Shown here: positions 1-7,941 of the stretch, piece by piece | Layout: the number at the start of each line of letters is the position of its first letter | How positions within the stretch are numbered: position 1 is the first letter of the stretch | NCBI GenBank assembly: GCA_003170655.1 | Contig: PMYY01000074.1 | Span: 1,779-17,483, forward strand | Reading direction: 5' to 3' | Length of the DNA: 15,705 nt | Source of the DNA: Nitrospiraceae bacterium | Lineage (GTDB): Bacteria; Nitrospirota; Thermodesulfovibrionia; Thermodesulfovibrionales; Dissulfurispiraceae | Position numbers and translations under genes: made by a program | The notes under the pieces: generated by a model | What the model was told of the DNA's origin: nothing | Databases searched by the model: none | What the model saw: the letters and a program-made list of their open reading frames with translations, nothing else

Positions 1-4
1 CACC

Positions 5-409
5 ATGGAAATTGCATCACAGCTTCCAGGCATCGTGAAATTTCTGGCCTATTTCGTTTCTGCGATGGTCTTGACCGTTTTTTTTCTGATCATATATGTT
101 CAGGTCACCCCGTATAAAGAATTCAACCTCATAGACCACGGAAATGCTGCTGCGGCATATAGTCTGAGCGGAGCCTTGTTAGGGTTTGTCCTCCCATTGG
201 CGAGCGCTATAATCCATAGCGTTAATTTCTACGATATGCTGCTCTGGGGAGCGGTAGCCCTTGTCGTACAGATTCTGGTCTACCTCCTGGTGAGGCTGCT
301 GTTTAAGAACTTGGCGGCTGCAATTCAGGAAGGGACCGTATCAAAGGGATTGTTTTTAGGTGCCCTATCACTCGCGGCAGGGATACTGAACGCGGCATGT
401 ATGTCGTAA
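5..409 (+). CDS. DUF350 (YjfL-type) inner-membrane protein
   Basis: This 134-residue protein is almost entirely hydrophobic, with four predicted membrane segments at about residues 10-31, 48-70, 75-97 and 115-132. That layout, the short polar loop after helix 1 (TPYKEFNLIDHGN) and the glycine- and serine-rich helix 2 match the DUF350/YjfL family. The family has no established biochemical activity; members often sit in envelope-stress or polyamine-linked clusters (family knowledge). The ATG is at base 5, so its ribosome binding site and promoter lie outside the window and I cannot exclude a longer product. The next gene, 86 bases downstream, is a methyltransferase-fold protein related to spermidine synthase, but a functional link is only inferred. 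Recognition is from topology and sequence feel, without an alignment. Confidence 0.8.
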   Translation: MEIASQLPGIVKFLAYFVSAMVLTVFFLIIYVQVTPYKEFNLIDHGNAAAAYSLSGALLGFVLPLASAIIHSVNFYDMLLWGAVALVVQILVYLLVRLLFKNLAAAIQEGTVSKGLFLGALSLAAGILNAACMS

Positions 410-495
410 TAATTTGGAAAGACAGATTTTCATAGGTCCCCGCGTGTTGCCAAATCGGACCACAACCTGTGGGTTGGCAGTTCCTTGAGCAGCAT

Positions 496-1173
496 ATGAT
501 CCCTTGGATTTTACTCGAGGTCGCGCAGGCGCCCGGAAATGGCGAAGAACTTCGGCTATACAAGCGCGGCACTGAGTTCGCGATGAGAGTCGGCAAGTGT
601 GAGCTTATGAACAGTCGTGTTCACGGGTCGGAAGATGAACTTGCCAAGCTTGCTTGCGGAAGAATTACGAATCGTCCTGAACCACGAATCCTTGTCGGCG
701 GCCTGGGTATGGGATACACCGTGGCTGCAGCGCTGAAAGGAATCGGCGTCGACGGCCGGGTGGCGGTGGCCGAACTGGTGCCGGCGGTGGTGGCGTGGAA
801 CCGCGGTCCACTTGCGGAGCTGGCAGGCTATCCTCTTCAAGATGAGCGGGTCATAGTACGTGAGGTTGATGTAGCCAGGATTATACAGACGGAACGCAAT
901 GCCTATGATGCAATTCTGCTAGATGTTGATAATGGTCCTGAGGGACTGACCCAAAAAGACAATGACTGGCTTTATGGCCTCCACGGATTGAATGTGGCCC
1001 TCGCAACGCTGCGGCCTGGAGGAGTTTTGGCCGTATGGTCGGCCGCTCCTGATCGAGCCTTTACCAGCCGTTTGCGCAAGGTCGGCTTCCTTGTGGATGA
1101 GGTTCGAGTGCGGGGGCGCGGCACTTCCGGCGGATCGCGTCACACAATATGGATTGCCTGCTGCGCTATCTAA
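496..1173 (+). CDS. Spermidine synthase-like SAM-binding protein (methyltransferase fold)
   Basis: This 225-residue protein has a Rossmann-type SAM-binding core: the glycine-rich loop GGLGMGYT at 68-75, the acidic strand AELVPAVV at 92-99 and the motif LDVDNGPEGLT near 142-152, where aminopropyltransferases carry their catalytic Asp. It resembles short proteins annotated as spermidine synthase in many proteobacteria, which begin MIPW and contain ELMNSR, as here at 36-41. It lacks most of the N-terminal beta domain of true spermidine synthases, so aminopropyl transfer is unproven; methylation of an unknown substrate is equally possible. I place the start at the ATG at 496 because the family starts there. 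A GTG at 469 would add nine residues, but neither start has a strong ribosome binding site. Codon choice around 690-830 looks more GC-rich than in the flanking genes, which could mean transfer. Confidence 0.75.
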   Translation: MIPWILLEVAQAPGNGEELRLYKRGTEFAMRVGKCELMNSRVHGSEDELAKLACGRITNRPEPRILVGGLGMGYTVAAALKGIGVDGRVAVAELVPAVVAWNRGPLAELAGYPLQDERVIVREVDVARIIQTERNAYDAILLDVDNGPEGLTQKDNDWLYGLHGLNVALATLRPGGVLAVWSAAPDRAFTSRLRKVGFLVDEVRVRGRGTSGGSRHTIWIACCAI

Positions 1174-1221
1174 TTGTGATTCTGAGAAACCGATGACATG
1201 TTTCCGTAGATAATCGAATTT

Positions 1222-1251
1222 TCGAAAGGGCCGCAGCCGCCATGTTAGAAT
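1222..1251 (+). promoter_or_regulatory. Candidate promoter for the heptosyltransferase operon
   Basis: TAGAAT at 1246-1251 is preceded by TG at 1243-1244 with one base between, which makes an extended -10 element. TCGAAA at 1222-1227 could act as a weak -35 box with an 18-base spacer. Transcription would start about seven bases after the -10, at or next to the ATG at 1258. This is a pattern match only, but the following gene has no Shine-Dalgarno sequence, which fits a leaderless message. Confidence 0.35.
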
Positions 1252-1257
1252 ATCCCG

Positions 1258-2796
1258 ATGGAAGGGCAGGACACGAAAGACGAAAAAGAAGAGGAAAAGA
1301 TTCTCATCAGGGGTGTGAACTGGATCGGCGATGCAGTGATGACGTTGCCGGCGATCAGGGCCATACGGAAATACTATCCGCAGGCGCATATAAGCCTTTT
1401 GGTCAACCCTGCGGTTGCACCTCTTTTTGAAAATAGCAATGATATCGATGAAATAATAATCTATGAGCCCGCGTTCAGGGAGCTTGTAGGTAAACTTCGT
1501 CTCGCCAAGATACTCAGAAGGAAGCGCTTCAGCCGGGCGATTCTGCTTCAAAACGCCTTCGATGCAGCACTTATCGCCTTTCTTGCGCGCATACCCAAGA
1601 GGATCGGATACAACCGGGACCGCAGAGGCGTTCTCCTGACGGACCCTATCCGATATACAAACCAGGACCGTAATGTCCATCACATTCATTATTATCTGAA
1701 TCTTCTGACTTCTGCCGGTATCGGTGCGGCATATTCGCATCCTTGGCTCAGGATGACGCTGCAGGAGCGGCTTGACGCGCGTGCGAGGCTTTCGGAGTTG
1801 AAGCGTCCCATTTTAGGTATAAATCCCGGAGCTACTTTCGGTTCATCCAAGAGATGGCTGCCCCAGCGGTTCGCCGAGGTGGCGGGATGGTTCATCAGGG
1901 AGACTCAGGGCAGCGTTGTAATCTTCGGGGGAAAAGACGAGGTCACTACGGCTGAAGAAATTTACAAACAGATACCAATGAACAAACTTCTCCTTGCAGG
2001 AAAGACGTCTTTGAGAGAGTTGATGGCGCTCATCTCCGAATGCGACGTATTAGTGACGAATGATTCCGGCCCGATGCATATAGCTTACGCTGTCGGCACT
2101 CCTCTTGCTGCCATATTCGGATCGACATCTCCCGAACTTACCGGGCCTGTGGGGGAAGGGCATGCTGTGATCAGTACGAAAATAGATTGCAGTCCGTGTT
2201 TCGAGCGCACTTGTGATAAAGATTATATAAAGTGCATGTTCGGTATCAATTCGGAAGATGTCTATGCCAATATCAGACGTTTGGTGCCTGCGAAAAGAGC
2301 CGTTTTTTTCGACAGGGACGGCACGCTTTGCAGAGACGCCAAATATTTGAACAGGTGGGAAGATTTCGAATTGCTGTCCGGTGTCGACAGGCTAAGGTCG
2401 CTGAGGGAGGAAGGCTTTGAGCTTATCGGTGTGAGCAATCAGTCGGGCATCGCGAAAGGCATTATTGAGAAAGATTTCGTGGAAGACGCGAACAAGCTGT
2501 TTATTGACACATACGGCTTCACCGACTTTTATTATTGCCCCCACAATCCCGAAGATTTCTGCCAGTGTCGCAAGCCGGAGCCCGAGATGCTTTTGAGGGC
2601 AAGGGCCGATTACGGGATCGACCTCAAGAGGTCCTTTGTCGTGGGCGATAAGGACGCAGATATGCTCCTTGCAAAAGCTGTCGGCGCTCGCGGGATATTG
2701 GTTAGGACCGGCCTGCAGAATAAGTCCGCTCACGCCGATGCGGTTGTGGACGACCTCGATAACGCGATAAAATATATATTGAAATGGAAAGAATAA
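1258..2796 (+). CDS. waaF/gmhB: Fused ADP-heptose:LPS heptosyltransferase II and GmhB-like HAD phosphatase
   Basis: This 512-residue protein joins two enzymes of LPS inner-core synthesis. Residues 15 to about 343 are a glycosyltransferase family 9 heptosyltransferase, with the N-terminal motif RGVNWIGDAVMTLPAIRA at 18-35, NPGATFGSSKRW at 189-200 and the donor-site motif NDSGPMH at 268-274. Residues 346-509 are a HAD-IIIA phosphatase like GmhB, which removes the 7-phosphate of D-glycero-D-manno-heptose 1,7-bisphosphate. It has the catalytic FFDRDGT (D352, D354), SNQSGI at 393-398, the zinc-ligand set C427, H429, C435, C437, and GDKDAD at 463-468, so both halves look intact. The enzyme would act in the cytoplasm, making the heptose precursor and adding heptose to lipid A-Kdo. 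The ATG at 1258 has no ribosome binding site. Its stop overlaps waaC by 13 bases. The alternative, a histidinol-phosphatase-type HAD, is less likely beside heptosyltransferases. Confidence 0.9.
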   Translation: MEGQDTKDEKEEEKILIRGVNWIGDAVMTLPAIRAIRKYYPQAHISLLVNPAVAPLFENSNDIDEIIIYEPAFRELVGKLRLAKILRRKRFSRAILLQNAFDAALIAFLARIPKRIGYNRDRRGVLLTDPIRYTNQDRNVHHIHYYLNLLTSAGIGAAYSHPWLRMTLQERLDARARLSELKRPILGINPGATFGSSKRWLPQRFAEVAGWFIRETQGSVVIFGGKDEVTTAEEIYKQIPMNKLLLAGKTSLRELMALISECDVLVTNDSGPMHIAYAVGTPLAAIFGSTSPELTGPVGEGHAVISTKIDCSPCFERTCDKDYIKCMFGINSEDVYANIRRLVPAKRAVFFDRDGTLCRDAKYLNRWEDFELLSGVDRLRSLREEGFELIGVSNQSGIAKGIIEKDFVEDANKLFIDTYGFTDFYYCPHNPEDFCQCRKPEPEMLLRARADYGIDLKRSFVVGDKDADMLLAKAVGARGILVRTGLQNKSAHADAVVDDLDNAIKYILKWKE

Positions 2797-3815
2797 CCAT
2801 ACGCGCAATTCCGCGCAAGATACTCGTCATCAAGCCGAGCTCGCTTGGCGATGTTGTCCACAGCCTTCCCTTTCTGTCCGCCCTGAATGAGTGCTTTCCC
2901 TTGGCGAAGATCCATTGGGTTATAGCTAAAGGGATCGAAGACATCATCGATGGCAATCAGCTTGTAAGCAAGCTCTGGATTATCGACAAGGACCAATGGA
3001 AGAAAGTCGGACGAATCTCCGGAACTATCTCAGAATTGGGCAGACTTGCAAAGAATATCAGGGCCGAGGCCTACGACATTGCGATCGATCTTCAGGGGCT
3101 AATGAGAAGCGGTTTGATGACGAAGGCAACGGGCGCTCCGGTCAGAATAGGCTTTGCGGAGGCCAGGGAGGGAAGCGCGCTCTTCTATACCCATAAGGTG
3201 ACCGGCGGCAAGGATGTCCATGCTGTGGACAGATATCTTAAGGTGGTACAAGCACTTGGCTGCGATGTCGAAGCTGTGCGGTTCCCCATGCCGCTCATAC
3301 GGGAATCCGAGAAGATTCGACAACTGCGAAGCCAGATAGGAGACTATGCCGTTATAGTAGCAGGAGCCAGGTGGGAGACCAAGAAGTGGCCAGCACATCG
3401 ATTTGCCGCGCTTGCCGCTATGCTCGATATTAATAGTGCGGTGGTCGGCAGCGCGGCAGATCATGGTATATCGAAGGCCATTGAAGAGCAGAGCAGTGGC
3501 AAAGCCATTTCAATGGCCGGTGAAACAGACATGGGGGAACTGATCTGGCTCATCAGGGGGGCGAAGCTAGTGATAACCAACGATTCAGGCCCCATGCATA
3601 TCGCCGCGGCCTGTGGCATACCGGTCGTCGCCCTCTTCGGACCTACGAACCCGGACAGGACCGGGCCCTACGGCCGAAATAACGTAATCATAAGGTCTGC
3701 GGCTCCATGCGCGCCTTGTTATAAAAGAAGATGCAAAGATCTTAAGTGTATGAAGGATATTTCTGTCGAGCAGGTTTATAACGCGACAAGGGAGATCTCG
3801 CTTCTCAAGCCCTGA
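2784..3815 (+). CDS. waaC: ADP-heptose:LPS heptosyltransferase I (GT9 family)
   Basis: This 343-residue family 9 glycosyltransferase would add the first heptose to Kdo2-lipid A at the inner face of the inner membrane. It opens with the WaaC-type motif IKPSSLGDVVHSLPFL at 16-31, has IDLQGLMRSGLM at 101-112, a lysine- and tryptophan-containing segment GARWETKKW at 194-202, and NDSGPMH at 266-272 in the ADP-heptose site. The length is near that of other WaaC proteins. Its ATG lies inside the end of the preceding fusion gene, a 13-base overlap, so the two are surely co-transcribed and probably translationally coupled. The SLGDVVHSLP motif favours heptosyltransferase I over II, while the upstream gene carries the II-type NWIGDAVMTLP motif, so the operon would supply both core heptoses. 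No hairpin terminator is visible before the guaB promoter. Confidence 0.88.
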   Translation: MERITIRAIPRKILVIKPSSLGDVVHSLPFLSALNECFPLAKIHWVIAKGIEDIIDGNQLVSKLWIIDKDQWKKVGRISGTISELGRLAKNIRAEAYDIAIDLQGLMRSGLMTKATGAPVRIGFAEAREGSALFYTHKVTGGKDVHAVDRYLKVVQALGCDVEAVRFPMPLIRESEKIRQLRSQIGDYAVIVAGARWETKKWPAHRFAALAAMLDINSAVVGSAADHGISKAIEEQSSGKAISMAGETDMGELIWLIRGAKLVITNDSGPMHIAAACGIPVVALFGPTNPDRTGPYGRNNVIIRSAAPCAPCYKRRCKDLKCMKDISVEQVYNATREISLLKP

Positions 3816-3849
3816 TTTTACAGGAATATTTCTTCTTTCCGCCCGAAAA

Positions 3850-3858
3850 TGGTATAAT
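3850..3858 (+). promoter_or_regulatory. Extended -10 promoter for guaBA
   Basis: TG at 3850-3851, one base, then a perfect TATAAT at 3853-3858 form a consensus extended -10 element. The -35 region at 3830-3835 (TTCTTC) is poor, as is tolerated with an extended -10. Transcription would start near 3865, leaving a leader of only about 24 bases, too short for a purine riboswitch. Confidence 0.6.
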
Positions 3859-3888
3859 TCAGTTTAAAAATCTAAAGGGGTTGTGTCT

Positions 3889-5349
3889 ATGCTTACCGAT
3901 GATTTACCGCTTGGGTTAACATTTGACGATGTTCTTTTATTGCCGGCCAAATCCGATGTCCTACCGGGAGAGGTCGATGTTAGCACCAATCTTACCAGAA
4001 ATATAAGGCTGAATGTCCCTATCATCAGCGCTGCGATGGATACCGTGACGGACGCCAGCCTTGCTATTGCAATCGCCCGCGAGGGCGGCCTCGGCATTAT
4101 GCACAGGGCCATGTCTCCTCAGAAGCAGGCTCTGGAGGTGGACAAGGTCAAGAAATCTGAGAGCGGTATGATTGTCGACCCCATAACAATAGCCCCCGAT
4201 GCCCCTATCTCCGATGCCATGGTCTTAATGGCACGCTACAAGATTTCAGGTGTTCCTGTCACCACGAATGGAAAGCTCGTCGGCATCCTCACGAACAGGG
4301 ACCTGAGATTCGAGACGAATGAGAAGAAACGGGTATCAGAGGTCATGACAAGCGAAAATCTCAAAACTGCTGCTGTGGGCACGACGCTCGAAGAGGCCAA
4401 GGATACCCTGAACCGTTACAAGATCGAAAAGTTGCCTATCGTCGACAAAGATAATAACCTCAAGGGCCTTATCACAATAAAAGACATAGAGAAGAGAAAG
4501 AAATATCCGCATGCCTGCAAGGATTCCCTGGGAAGGCTCAGGATTGGCGCAGCGGTGGGAGTCGGTGAAAATGCGATTCACCGCGCCGAACTCCTGGTTA
4601 AGGCAGGCGTAGACGTCATCGCCATCGATACTGCTCACGGCCATTCTAAAGGGGTCATCACCACCCTGAAAGAGATAAAAAAGAAATTCGGTATCGATGT
4701 TATCGCCGGGAATATAGGAACGGCTGAGGCAGCTGCCGAACTCATCAAGGCCGGCGCGGATGCGGTCAAGATCGGCATCGGTCCCGGTTCTATTTGCACT
4801 ACGAGAATTGTCGCCGGCGCGGGTGTCCCTCAGCTGACGGCTATCCGCAATTGCTACGATGTCGCGTCCAAGGCGAACATCCCGGTCATTGCCGACGGAG
4901 GTGTCAAATATTCGGGAGATGTGTCCAAAGCCATCGCCGCCGGGGCCCATTGCGTGATGATCGGAAGCCTCTTTGCGGGCACTGACGAATCGCCGGGGGA
5001 GGTCATCCTTTACCAAGGCAGAAGTTACAAGACATATCGCGGCATGGGATCTATCGGTGCGATGCAGCAGGGGGCCAAGGACCGCTATGGACAGGAAGGC
5101 GTCGAGAAAGAGAAGCTCGTGCCCGAGGGCGTAGAAGGGCGCGTGCCCTACAAGGGGCCTCTTTCGAGCAGCATACACCAGCTTGTCGGTGGACTTCGCT
5201 CAGGGATGGGTTACTGCGGCTGCAGGACCCTCGACGAGATGAGGAAAAACGCCAGGTTTATCCAGATCACCAACGCTGGGTGGAGGGAAAGCCATGTTCA
5301 TGATGTTATCATCACTAAGGAAGCCCCCAACTATCGCATAGAACAGTAA
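3889..5349 (+). CDS. guaB: Inosine-5'-monophosphate dehydrogenase
   Basis: IMP dehydrogenase oxidises IMP to XMP with NAD+, the rate-limiting step of guanine nucleotide synthesis in the cytoplasm. The 486-residue protein is full length. After the N-terminal barrel strand (GLTFDDVLLLPAKSDVLP) it has a tandem CBS regulatory pair at about 92-205, then returns to the TIM barrel. The active-site loop GPGSICTT carries the catalytic cysteine C303, followed by the YRGMGSIGAM segment and the mobile flap with KDRYGQE. I start at ATG 3889 because AAAGGGG at 3874-3880 lies eight bases upstream. The GTG at 3883, two codons earlier, would leave only two bases. guaA follows after 17 bases, forming the classic guaBA operon. 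Confidence 0.97.
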   Translation: MLTDDLPLGLTFDDVLLLPAKSDVLPGEVDVSTNLTRNIRLNVPIISAAMDTVTDASLAIAIAREGGLGIMHRAMSPQKQALEVDKVKKSESGMIVDPITIAPDAPISDAMVLMARYKISGVPVTTNGKLVGILTNRDLRFETNEKKRVSEVMTSENLKTAAVGTTLEEAKDTLNRYKIEKLPIVDKDNNLKGLITIKDIEKRKKYPHACKDSLGRLRIGAAVGVGENAIHRAELLVKAGVDVIAIDTAHGHSKGVITTLKEIKKKFGIDVIAGNIGTAEAAAELIKAGADAVKIGIGPGSICTTRIVAGAGVPQLTAIRNCYDVASKANIPVIADGGVKYSGDVSKAIAAGAHCVMIGSLFAGTDESPGEVILYQGRSYKTYRGMGSIGAMQQGAKDRYGQEGVEKEKLVPEGVEGRVPYKGPLSSSIHQLVGGLRSGMGYCGCRTLDEMRKNARFIQITNAGWRESHVHDVIITKEAPNYRIEQ

Positions 5350-5366
5350 AGGCGGCCGGAGAAATA

Positions 5367-6920
5367 ATGGAACATGCAGCGCCATTGACTGAGAAGATAC
5401 TCGTCCTTGATTTCGGCTCCCAGTACACGCAGCTTATCGCGCGCAGGATCAGGGAGAACAAGGTCTATTCAGAAATCTTCCCGTTTAATACATCCATCGA
5501 AAAGATCAGGTCATTCGCGCCCAAGGGGATAATCCTTTCCGGAGGACCGTCGAGCATCTACGATAAAGTCGCACCGATATGCGATCTCGAAATATTCAAG
5601 ATGGGCGTCCCCGTATTAGGTATTTGCTATGGAATGCAGCTGATGGCCCATGCGCTAGGCGGGGAAGTTGCGCGAGCAGCGAAAAGAGAATACGGAAGGG
5701 CTCTTCTGATGGTGGACGATGATAACGATCTGCTGTGGGGGCTGTCCAAGAAGACCAAGGTCTGGATGAGCCACGGCGACCGTATAGAGATAATGCCTGA
5801 AGGATTCAACATAATCGGACATACCGACAACTCTCCTGTTGCTGCTATGGCCGACAAGAAACGGAAATTCTATGCCCTCCAGTTCCATCCCGAAGTCGCT
5901 CATACCGACGAAGGCCTGAGGGTCTTGCAGAACTTTGTCTTCGAGATATGCGGATGTAAACCCACTTGGGAGATGGCCTCTTTCATCGAATGGTCGATGG
6001 CGAATGTCCGTACCCAGGTCGGAGATAAAAAGGTCATTTGCGCTCTGAGCGGCGGAGTCGACTCTTCTGTGGTTGCCCTTATGATCCACAGGGCTATAGG
6101 CGACAATCTTATATGCATATTCGTGGACAATGGCCTGCTCAGAAAGGGAGAGGCCGAGAAGGTTCGCAAGACCTTCCAGGACCATTTCCATATTAAGCTA
6201 GATTTTGTTGATGCCAGAAAACGGTTTTTAGAGAAACTTGCGGGCGTGACCGATCCCGAGAGGAAGAGGAAGATTATCGGCAACGAATTCATCGCCATTT
6301 TCGAAGAGGAATCGAAAAATATAAAAGACGCCGAATTCCTGGCTCAGGGCACGCTCTATCCGGATGTTATCGAGAGCGTATCTTTCAAAGGGCCGTCTGC
6401 GGTCATCAAGAGCCATCACAATGTCGGCGGACTGCCCGAGGTCATGAAACTCAAACTCGTCGAACCCTTGAGAGAGTTATTCAAAGATGAGGTGAGGGTG
6501 CTTGGTCAGGAACTGGGTCTCCCCGAAGAGATCTGCTGGAGGCAGCCTTTCCCCGGACCAGGTCTAGCCATAAGATGCATTGGAGATATCACCGAAGACA
6601 AGCTCGAAATCCTGAGGGACGCAGATGCGATAGTCATCGAAGAGATAAGGGCAGCCGGCCTGTATAAGGCTATATGGCAGGCCTTTGCGGTCATTCTGCC
6701 TATCAAGAGCGTGGGCGTAATGGGCGACGAAAGGACCTATGATAAGGTCATAGCTGTCCGAGCGGTGACAAGCCTAGACGGCATGACAGCCGACTGGGCG
6801 CACATTCCTTACGAAGTCCTCGGGAAGATATCGGGCAGGATAATCAATGAGGTTCGCGGTGTCAACAGGGTAGTCTACGACATTACCTCGAAACCGCCCG
6901 GAACTATCGAGTGGGAATAA
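5367..6920 (+). CDS. guaA: GMP synthase (glutamine-hydrolysing)
   Basis: GMP synthase aminates XMP to GMP using glutamine and ATP, the step after IMP dehydrogenase. The 517-residue protein has the usual two-part architecture. The N-terminal class I glutamine amidotransferase domain (about 10-195) contains the triad C87 in GICYGMQ with H174 and E176 in FHPEVAHT. The ATP pyrophosphatase domain begins near 205 with the P-loop ALSGGVDSS at 226-234. The C-terminal dimerisation domain ends in the conserved TSKPPGTIEWE. The length is close to the family norm and all key residues are present. The start is preceded by GGAG in the 17-base gap after guaB, so the two genes should be co-transcribed. No terminator hairpin with a T-run follows the stop. 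Confidence 0.97.
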   Translation: MEHAAPLTEKILVLDFGSQYTQLIARRIRENKVYSEIFPFNTSIEKIRSFAPKGIILSGGPSSIYDKVAPICDLEIFKMGVPVLGICYGMQLMAHALGGEVARAAKREYGRALLMVDDDNDLLWGLSKKTKVWMSHGDRIEIMPEGFNIIGHTDNSPVAAMADKKRKFYALQFHPEVAHTDEGLRVLQNFVFEICGCKPTWEMASFIEWSMANVRTQVGDKKVICALSGGVDSSVVALMIHRAIGDNLICIFVDNGLLRKGEAEKVRKTFQDHFHIKLDFVDARKRFLEKLAGVTDPERKRKIIGNEFIAIFEEESKNIKDAEFLAQGTLYPDVIESVSFKGPSAVIKSHHNVGGLPEVMKLKLVEPLRELFKDEVRVLGQELGLPEEICWRQPFPGPGLAIRCIGDITEDKLEILRDADAIVIEEIRAAGLYKAIWQAFAVILPIKSVGVMGDERTYDKVIAVRAVTSLDGMTADWAHIPYEVLGKISGRIINEVRGVNRVVYDITSKPPGTIEWE

Positions 6921-6972
6921 ACCGGACAAGCAAGAAGTAAAAGAAGAATAGGCAATCACCAGCTTAATATTT

Positions 6973-7008
6973 GCCTGGAGTCTAAGGGCTCCCGGTTTCC
7001 AGTCTGGA
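6973..7008 (+). other. Two adjacent hairpins in the leader of ispA
   Basis: GGAGTC at 6977-6982 and GGCTCC at 6987-6992 can pair around the loop TAAG with one G-U pair. After a single T/C mismatch, GCC at 6973-6975 pairs with GGT at 6994-6996. A second small stem, TCCA-GTC-TGGA, follows at 6998-7008, directly before the ribosome binding site of ispA. There is no T-run, so this is not a standard terminator. It may be a structured leader or chance. The rest of the 98-base gap after guaA shows nothing I recognise. Confidence 0.35.
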
Positions 7009-7024
7009 TACGGAGGTAATGCCG

Positions 7025-7915
7025 TTGGATCTGAAGTCGTATCTAAGTGAAAAGAAGCAGTTGATAGAGGCCTTTTTGGAGTCTTATTACAGCGCTCCTT
7101 TCCCTCCCAAGATTCTCCGGGAGTCGATGGTCTACTCCCTTTCAGCAGGCGGAAAGCGGGTAAGGCCGATCCTTTGTCTCGCAGCATATGAGGCCTGCGG
7201 CGGCAGGGTCGAAGACGCCGTTCCCCAAGCTTCCGCGATCGAGCTGATTCATACCTATTCTCTCATACATGATGATCTTCCCGCTATGGACAATGACGAT
7301 CTGAGGCGCGGCAAACCGACGAACCATAAGGTTTTTGGAGAGGGTATTGCTGTCCTTGCAGGAGACGGCCTTCTTACCGATGCATTCTGTCTGTTTGCCG
7401 ACAGACGCTTTCGCAGGCCTGTTATAGCCGACTCAGCCATCGCACAATGCGTCTGCGAACTGGCTCATGCCGCCGGTTCTCAGGGAATGGTCGGCGGCCA
7501 AGCCCAGGACCTTCTGTCGGAAAACTCCGAGCCTGACCCGATAACGCTGATCTTCATTCATGAACATAAGACCGCTGCGCTGATCTCGGTTTCGGTTCGG
7601 ATTGGAGCAATTCTGGCGGGTGCAGACGAGGAAAAACTCGAAAGGCTCACCAGGTACGGGGAGAATATAGGCCTTGCCTTTCAGGTGATCGATGATATAT
7701 TGGATGTAGAGGGCGAAACCGAGGTAATCGGAAAGCCGAAGGGCTCTGATGAAAAGAAGAAAAAGCTGACTTATCCCCGCCTCTATGGGATAGAGGAATC
7801 GCGCAGAAAGGCGAAAGAACTGATAGATGCATCCGTCTCTGCTCTGTCGGTATTTGACGGAAAGGCCGAGCCGCTGCGGGCCGTTGCGAGGTATCTTTAC
7901 GAAAGAAGAAATTAG
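7025..7915 (+). CDS. ispA: Farnesyl diphosphate synthase (short-chain polyprenyl synthase)
   Basis: This 296-residue trans-prenyltransferase condenses isopentenyl diphosphate with DMAPP and GPP to make FPP, the precursor of undecaprenyl phosphate and quinone tails. It has GGKRVRP at about 42-48, the first Asp-rich motif DDLPAMDNDD at 83-92 and the second, DDILD, at 223-227. The two extra residues within the first motif and the SLIH just before it are typical of bacterial farnesyl synthases, though a geranylgeranyl product cannot be excluded by eye. I choose the TTG at 7025 as start because GGAGG at 7012-7016 then lies eight bases upstream and the product begins MDLKSYL like its relatives. The ATG at 7019 would leave only two bases. 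dxs follows 26 bases downstream. Confidence 0.92.
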   Translation: MDLKSYLSEKKQLIEAFLESYYSAPFPPKILRESMVYSLSAGGKRVRPILCLAAYEACGGRVEDAVPQASAIELIHTYSLIHDDLPAMDNDDLRRGKPTNHKVFGEGIAVLAGDGLLTDAFCLFADRRFRRPVIADSAIAQCVCELAHAAGSQGMVGGQAQDLLSENSEPDPITLIFIHEHKTAALISVSVRIGAILAGADEEKLERLTRYGENIGLAFQVIDDILDVEGETEVIGKPKGSDEKKKKLTYPRLYGIEESRRKAKELIDASVSALSVFDGKAEPLRAVARYLYERRN

Positions 7916-7941
7916 TTCTCTGTGTTATAGGCATCTTGGGC

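Noticed and set aside
463..476. Hairpin CAACC-TGTG-GGTTG as a terminator after the DUF350 gene
   Set aside because: The stem is only five base pairs, has no T-run, and such short inverted repeats are common by chance.
919..1740. 273-codon open frame on the minus strand
   Set aside because: It overlaps the methyltransferase-like gene and the heptosyltransferase domain, and the product resembles no family.
3859..3888. Purine riboswitch before guaB
   Set aside because: The promoter leaves only about 24 leader bases, too few for an aptamer.
4336..5178. 280-codon open frame on the minus strand inside guaB
   Set aside because: It lies wholly opposite a clear IMP dehydrogenase gene and its product has no recognisable domain; it is a shadow of strong codon bias on the other strand.
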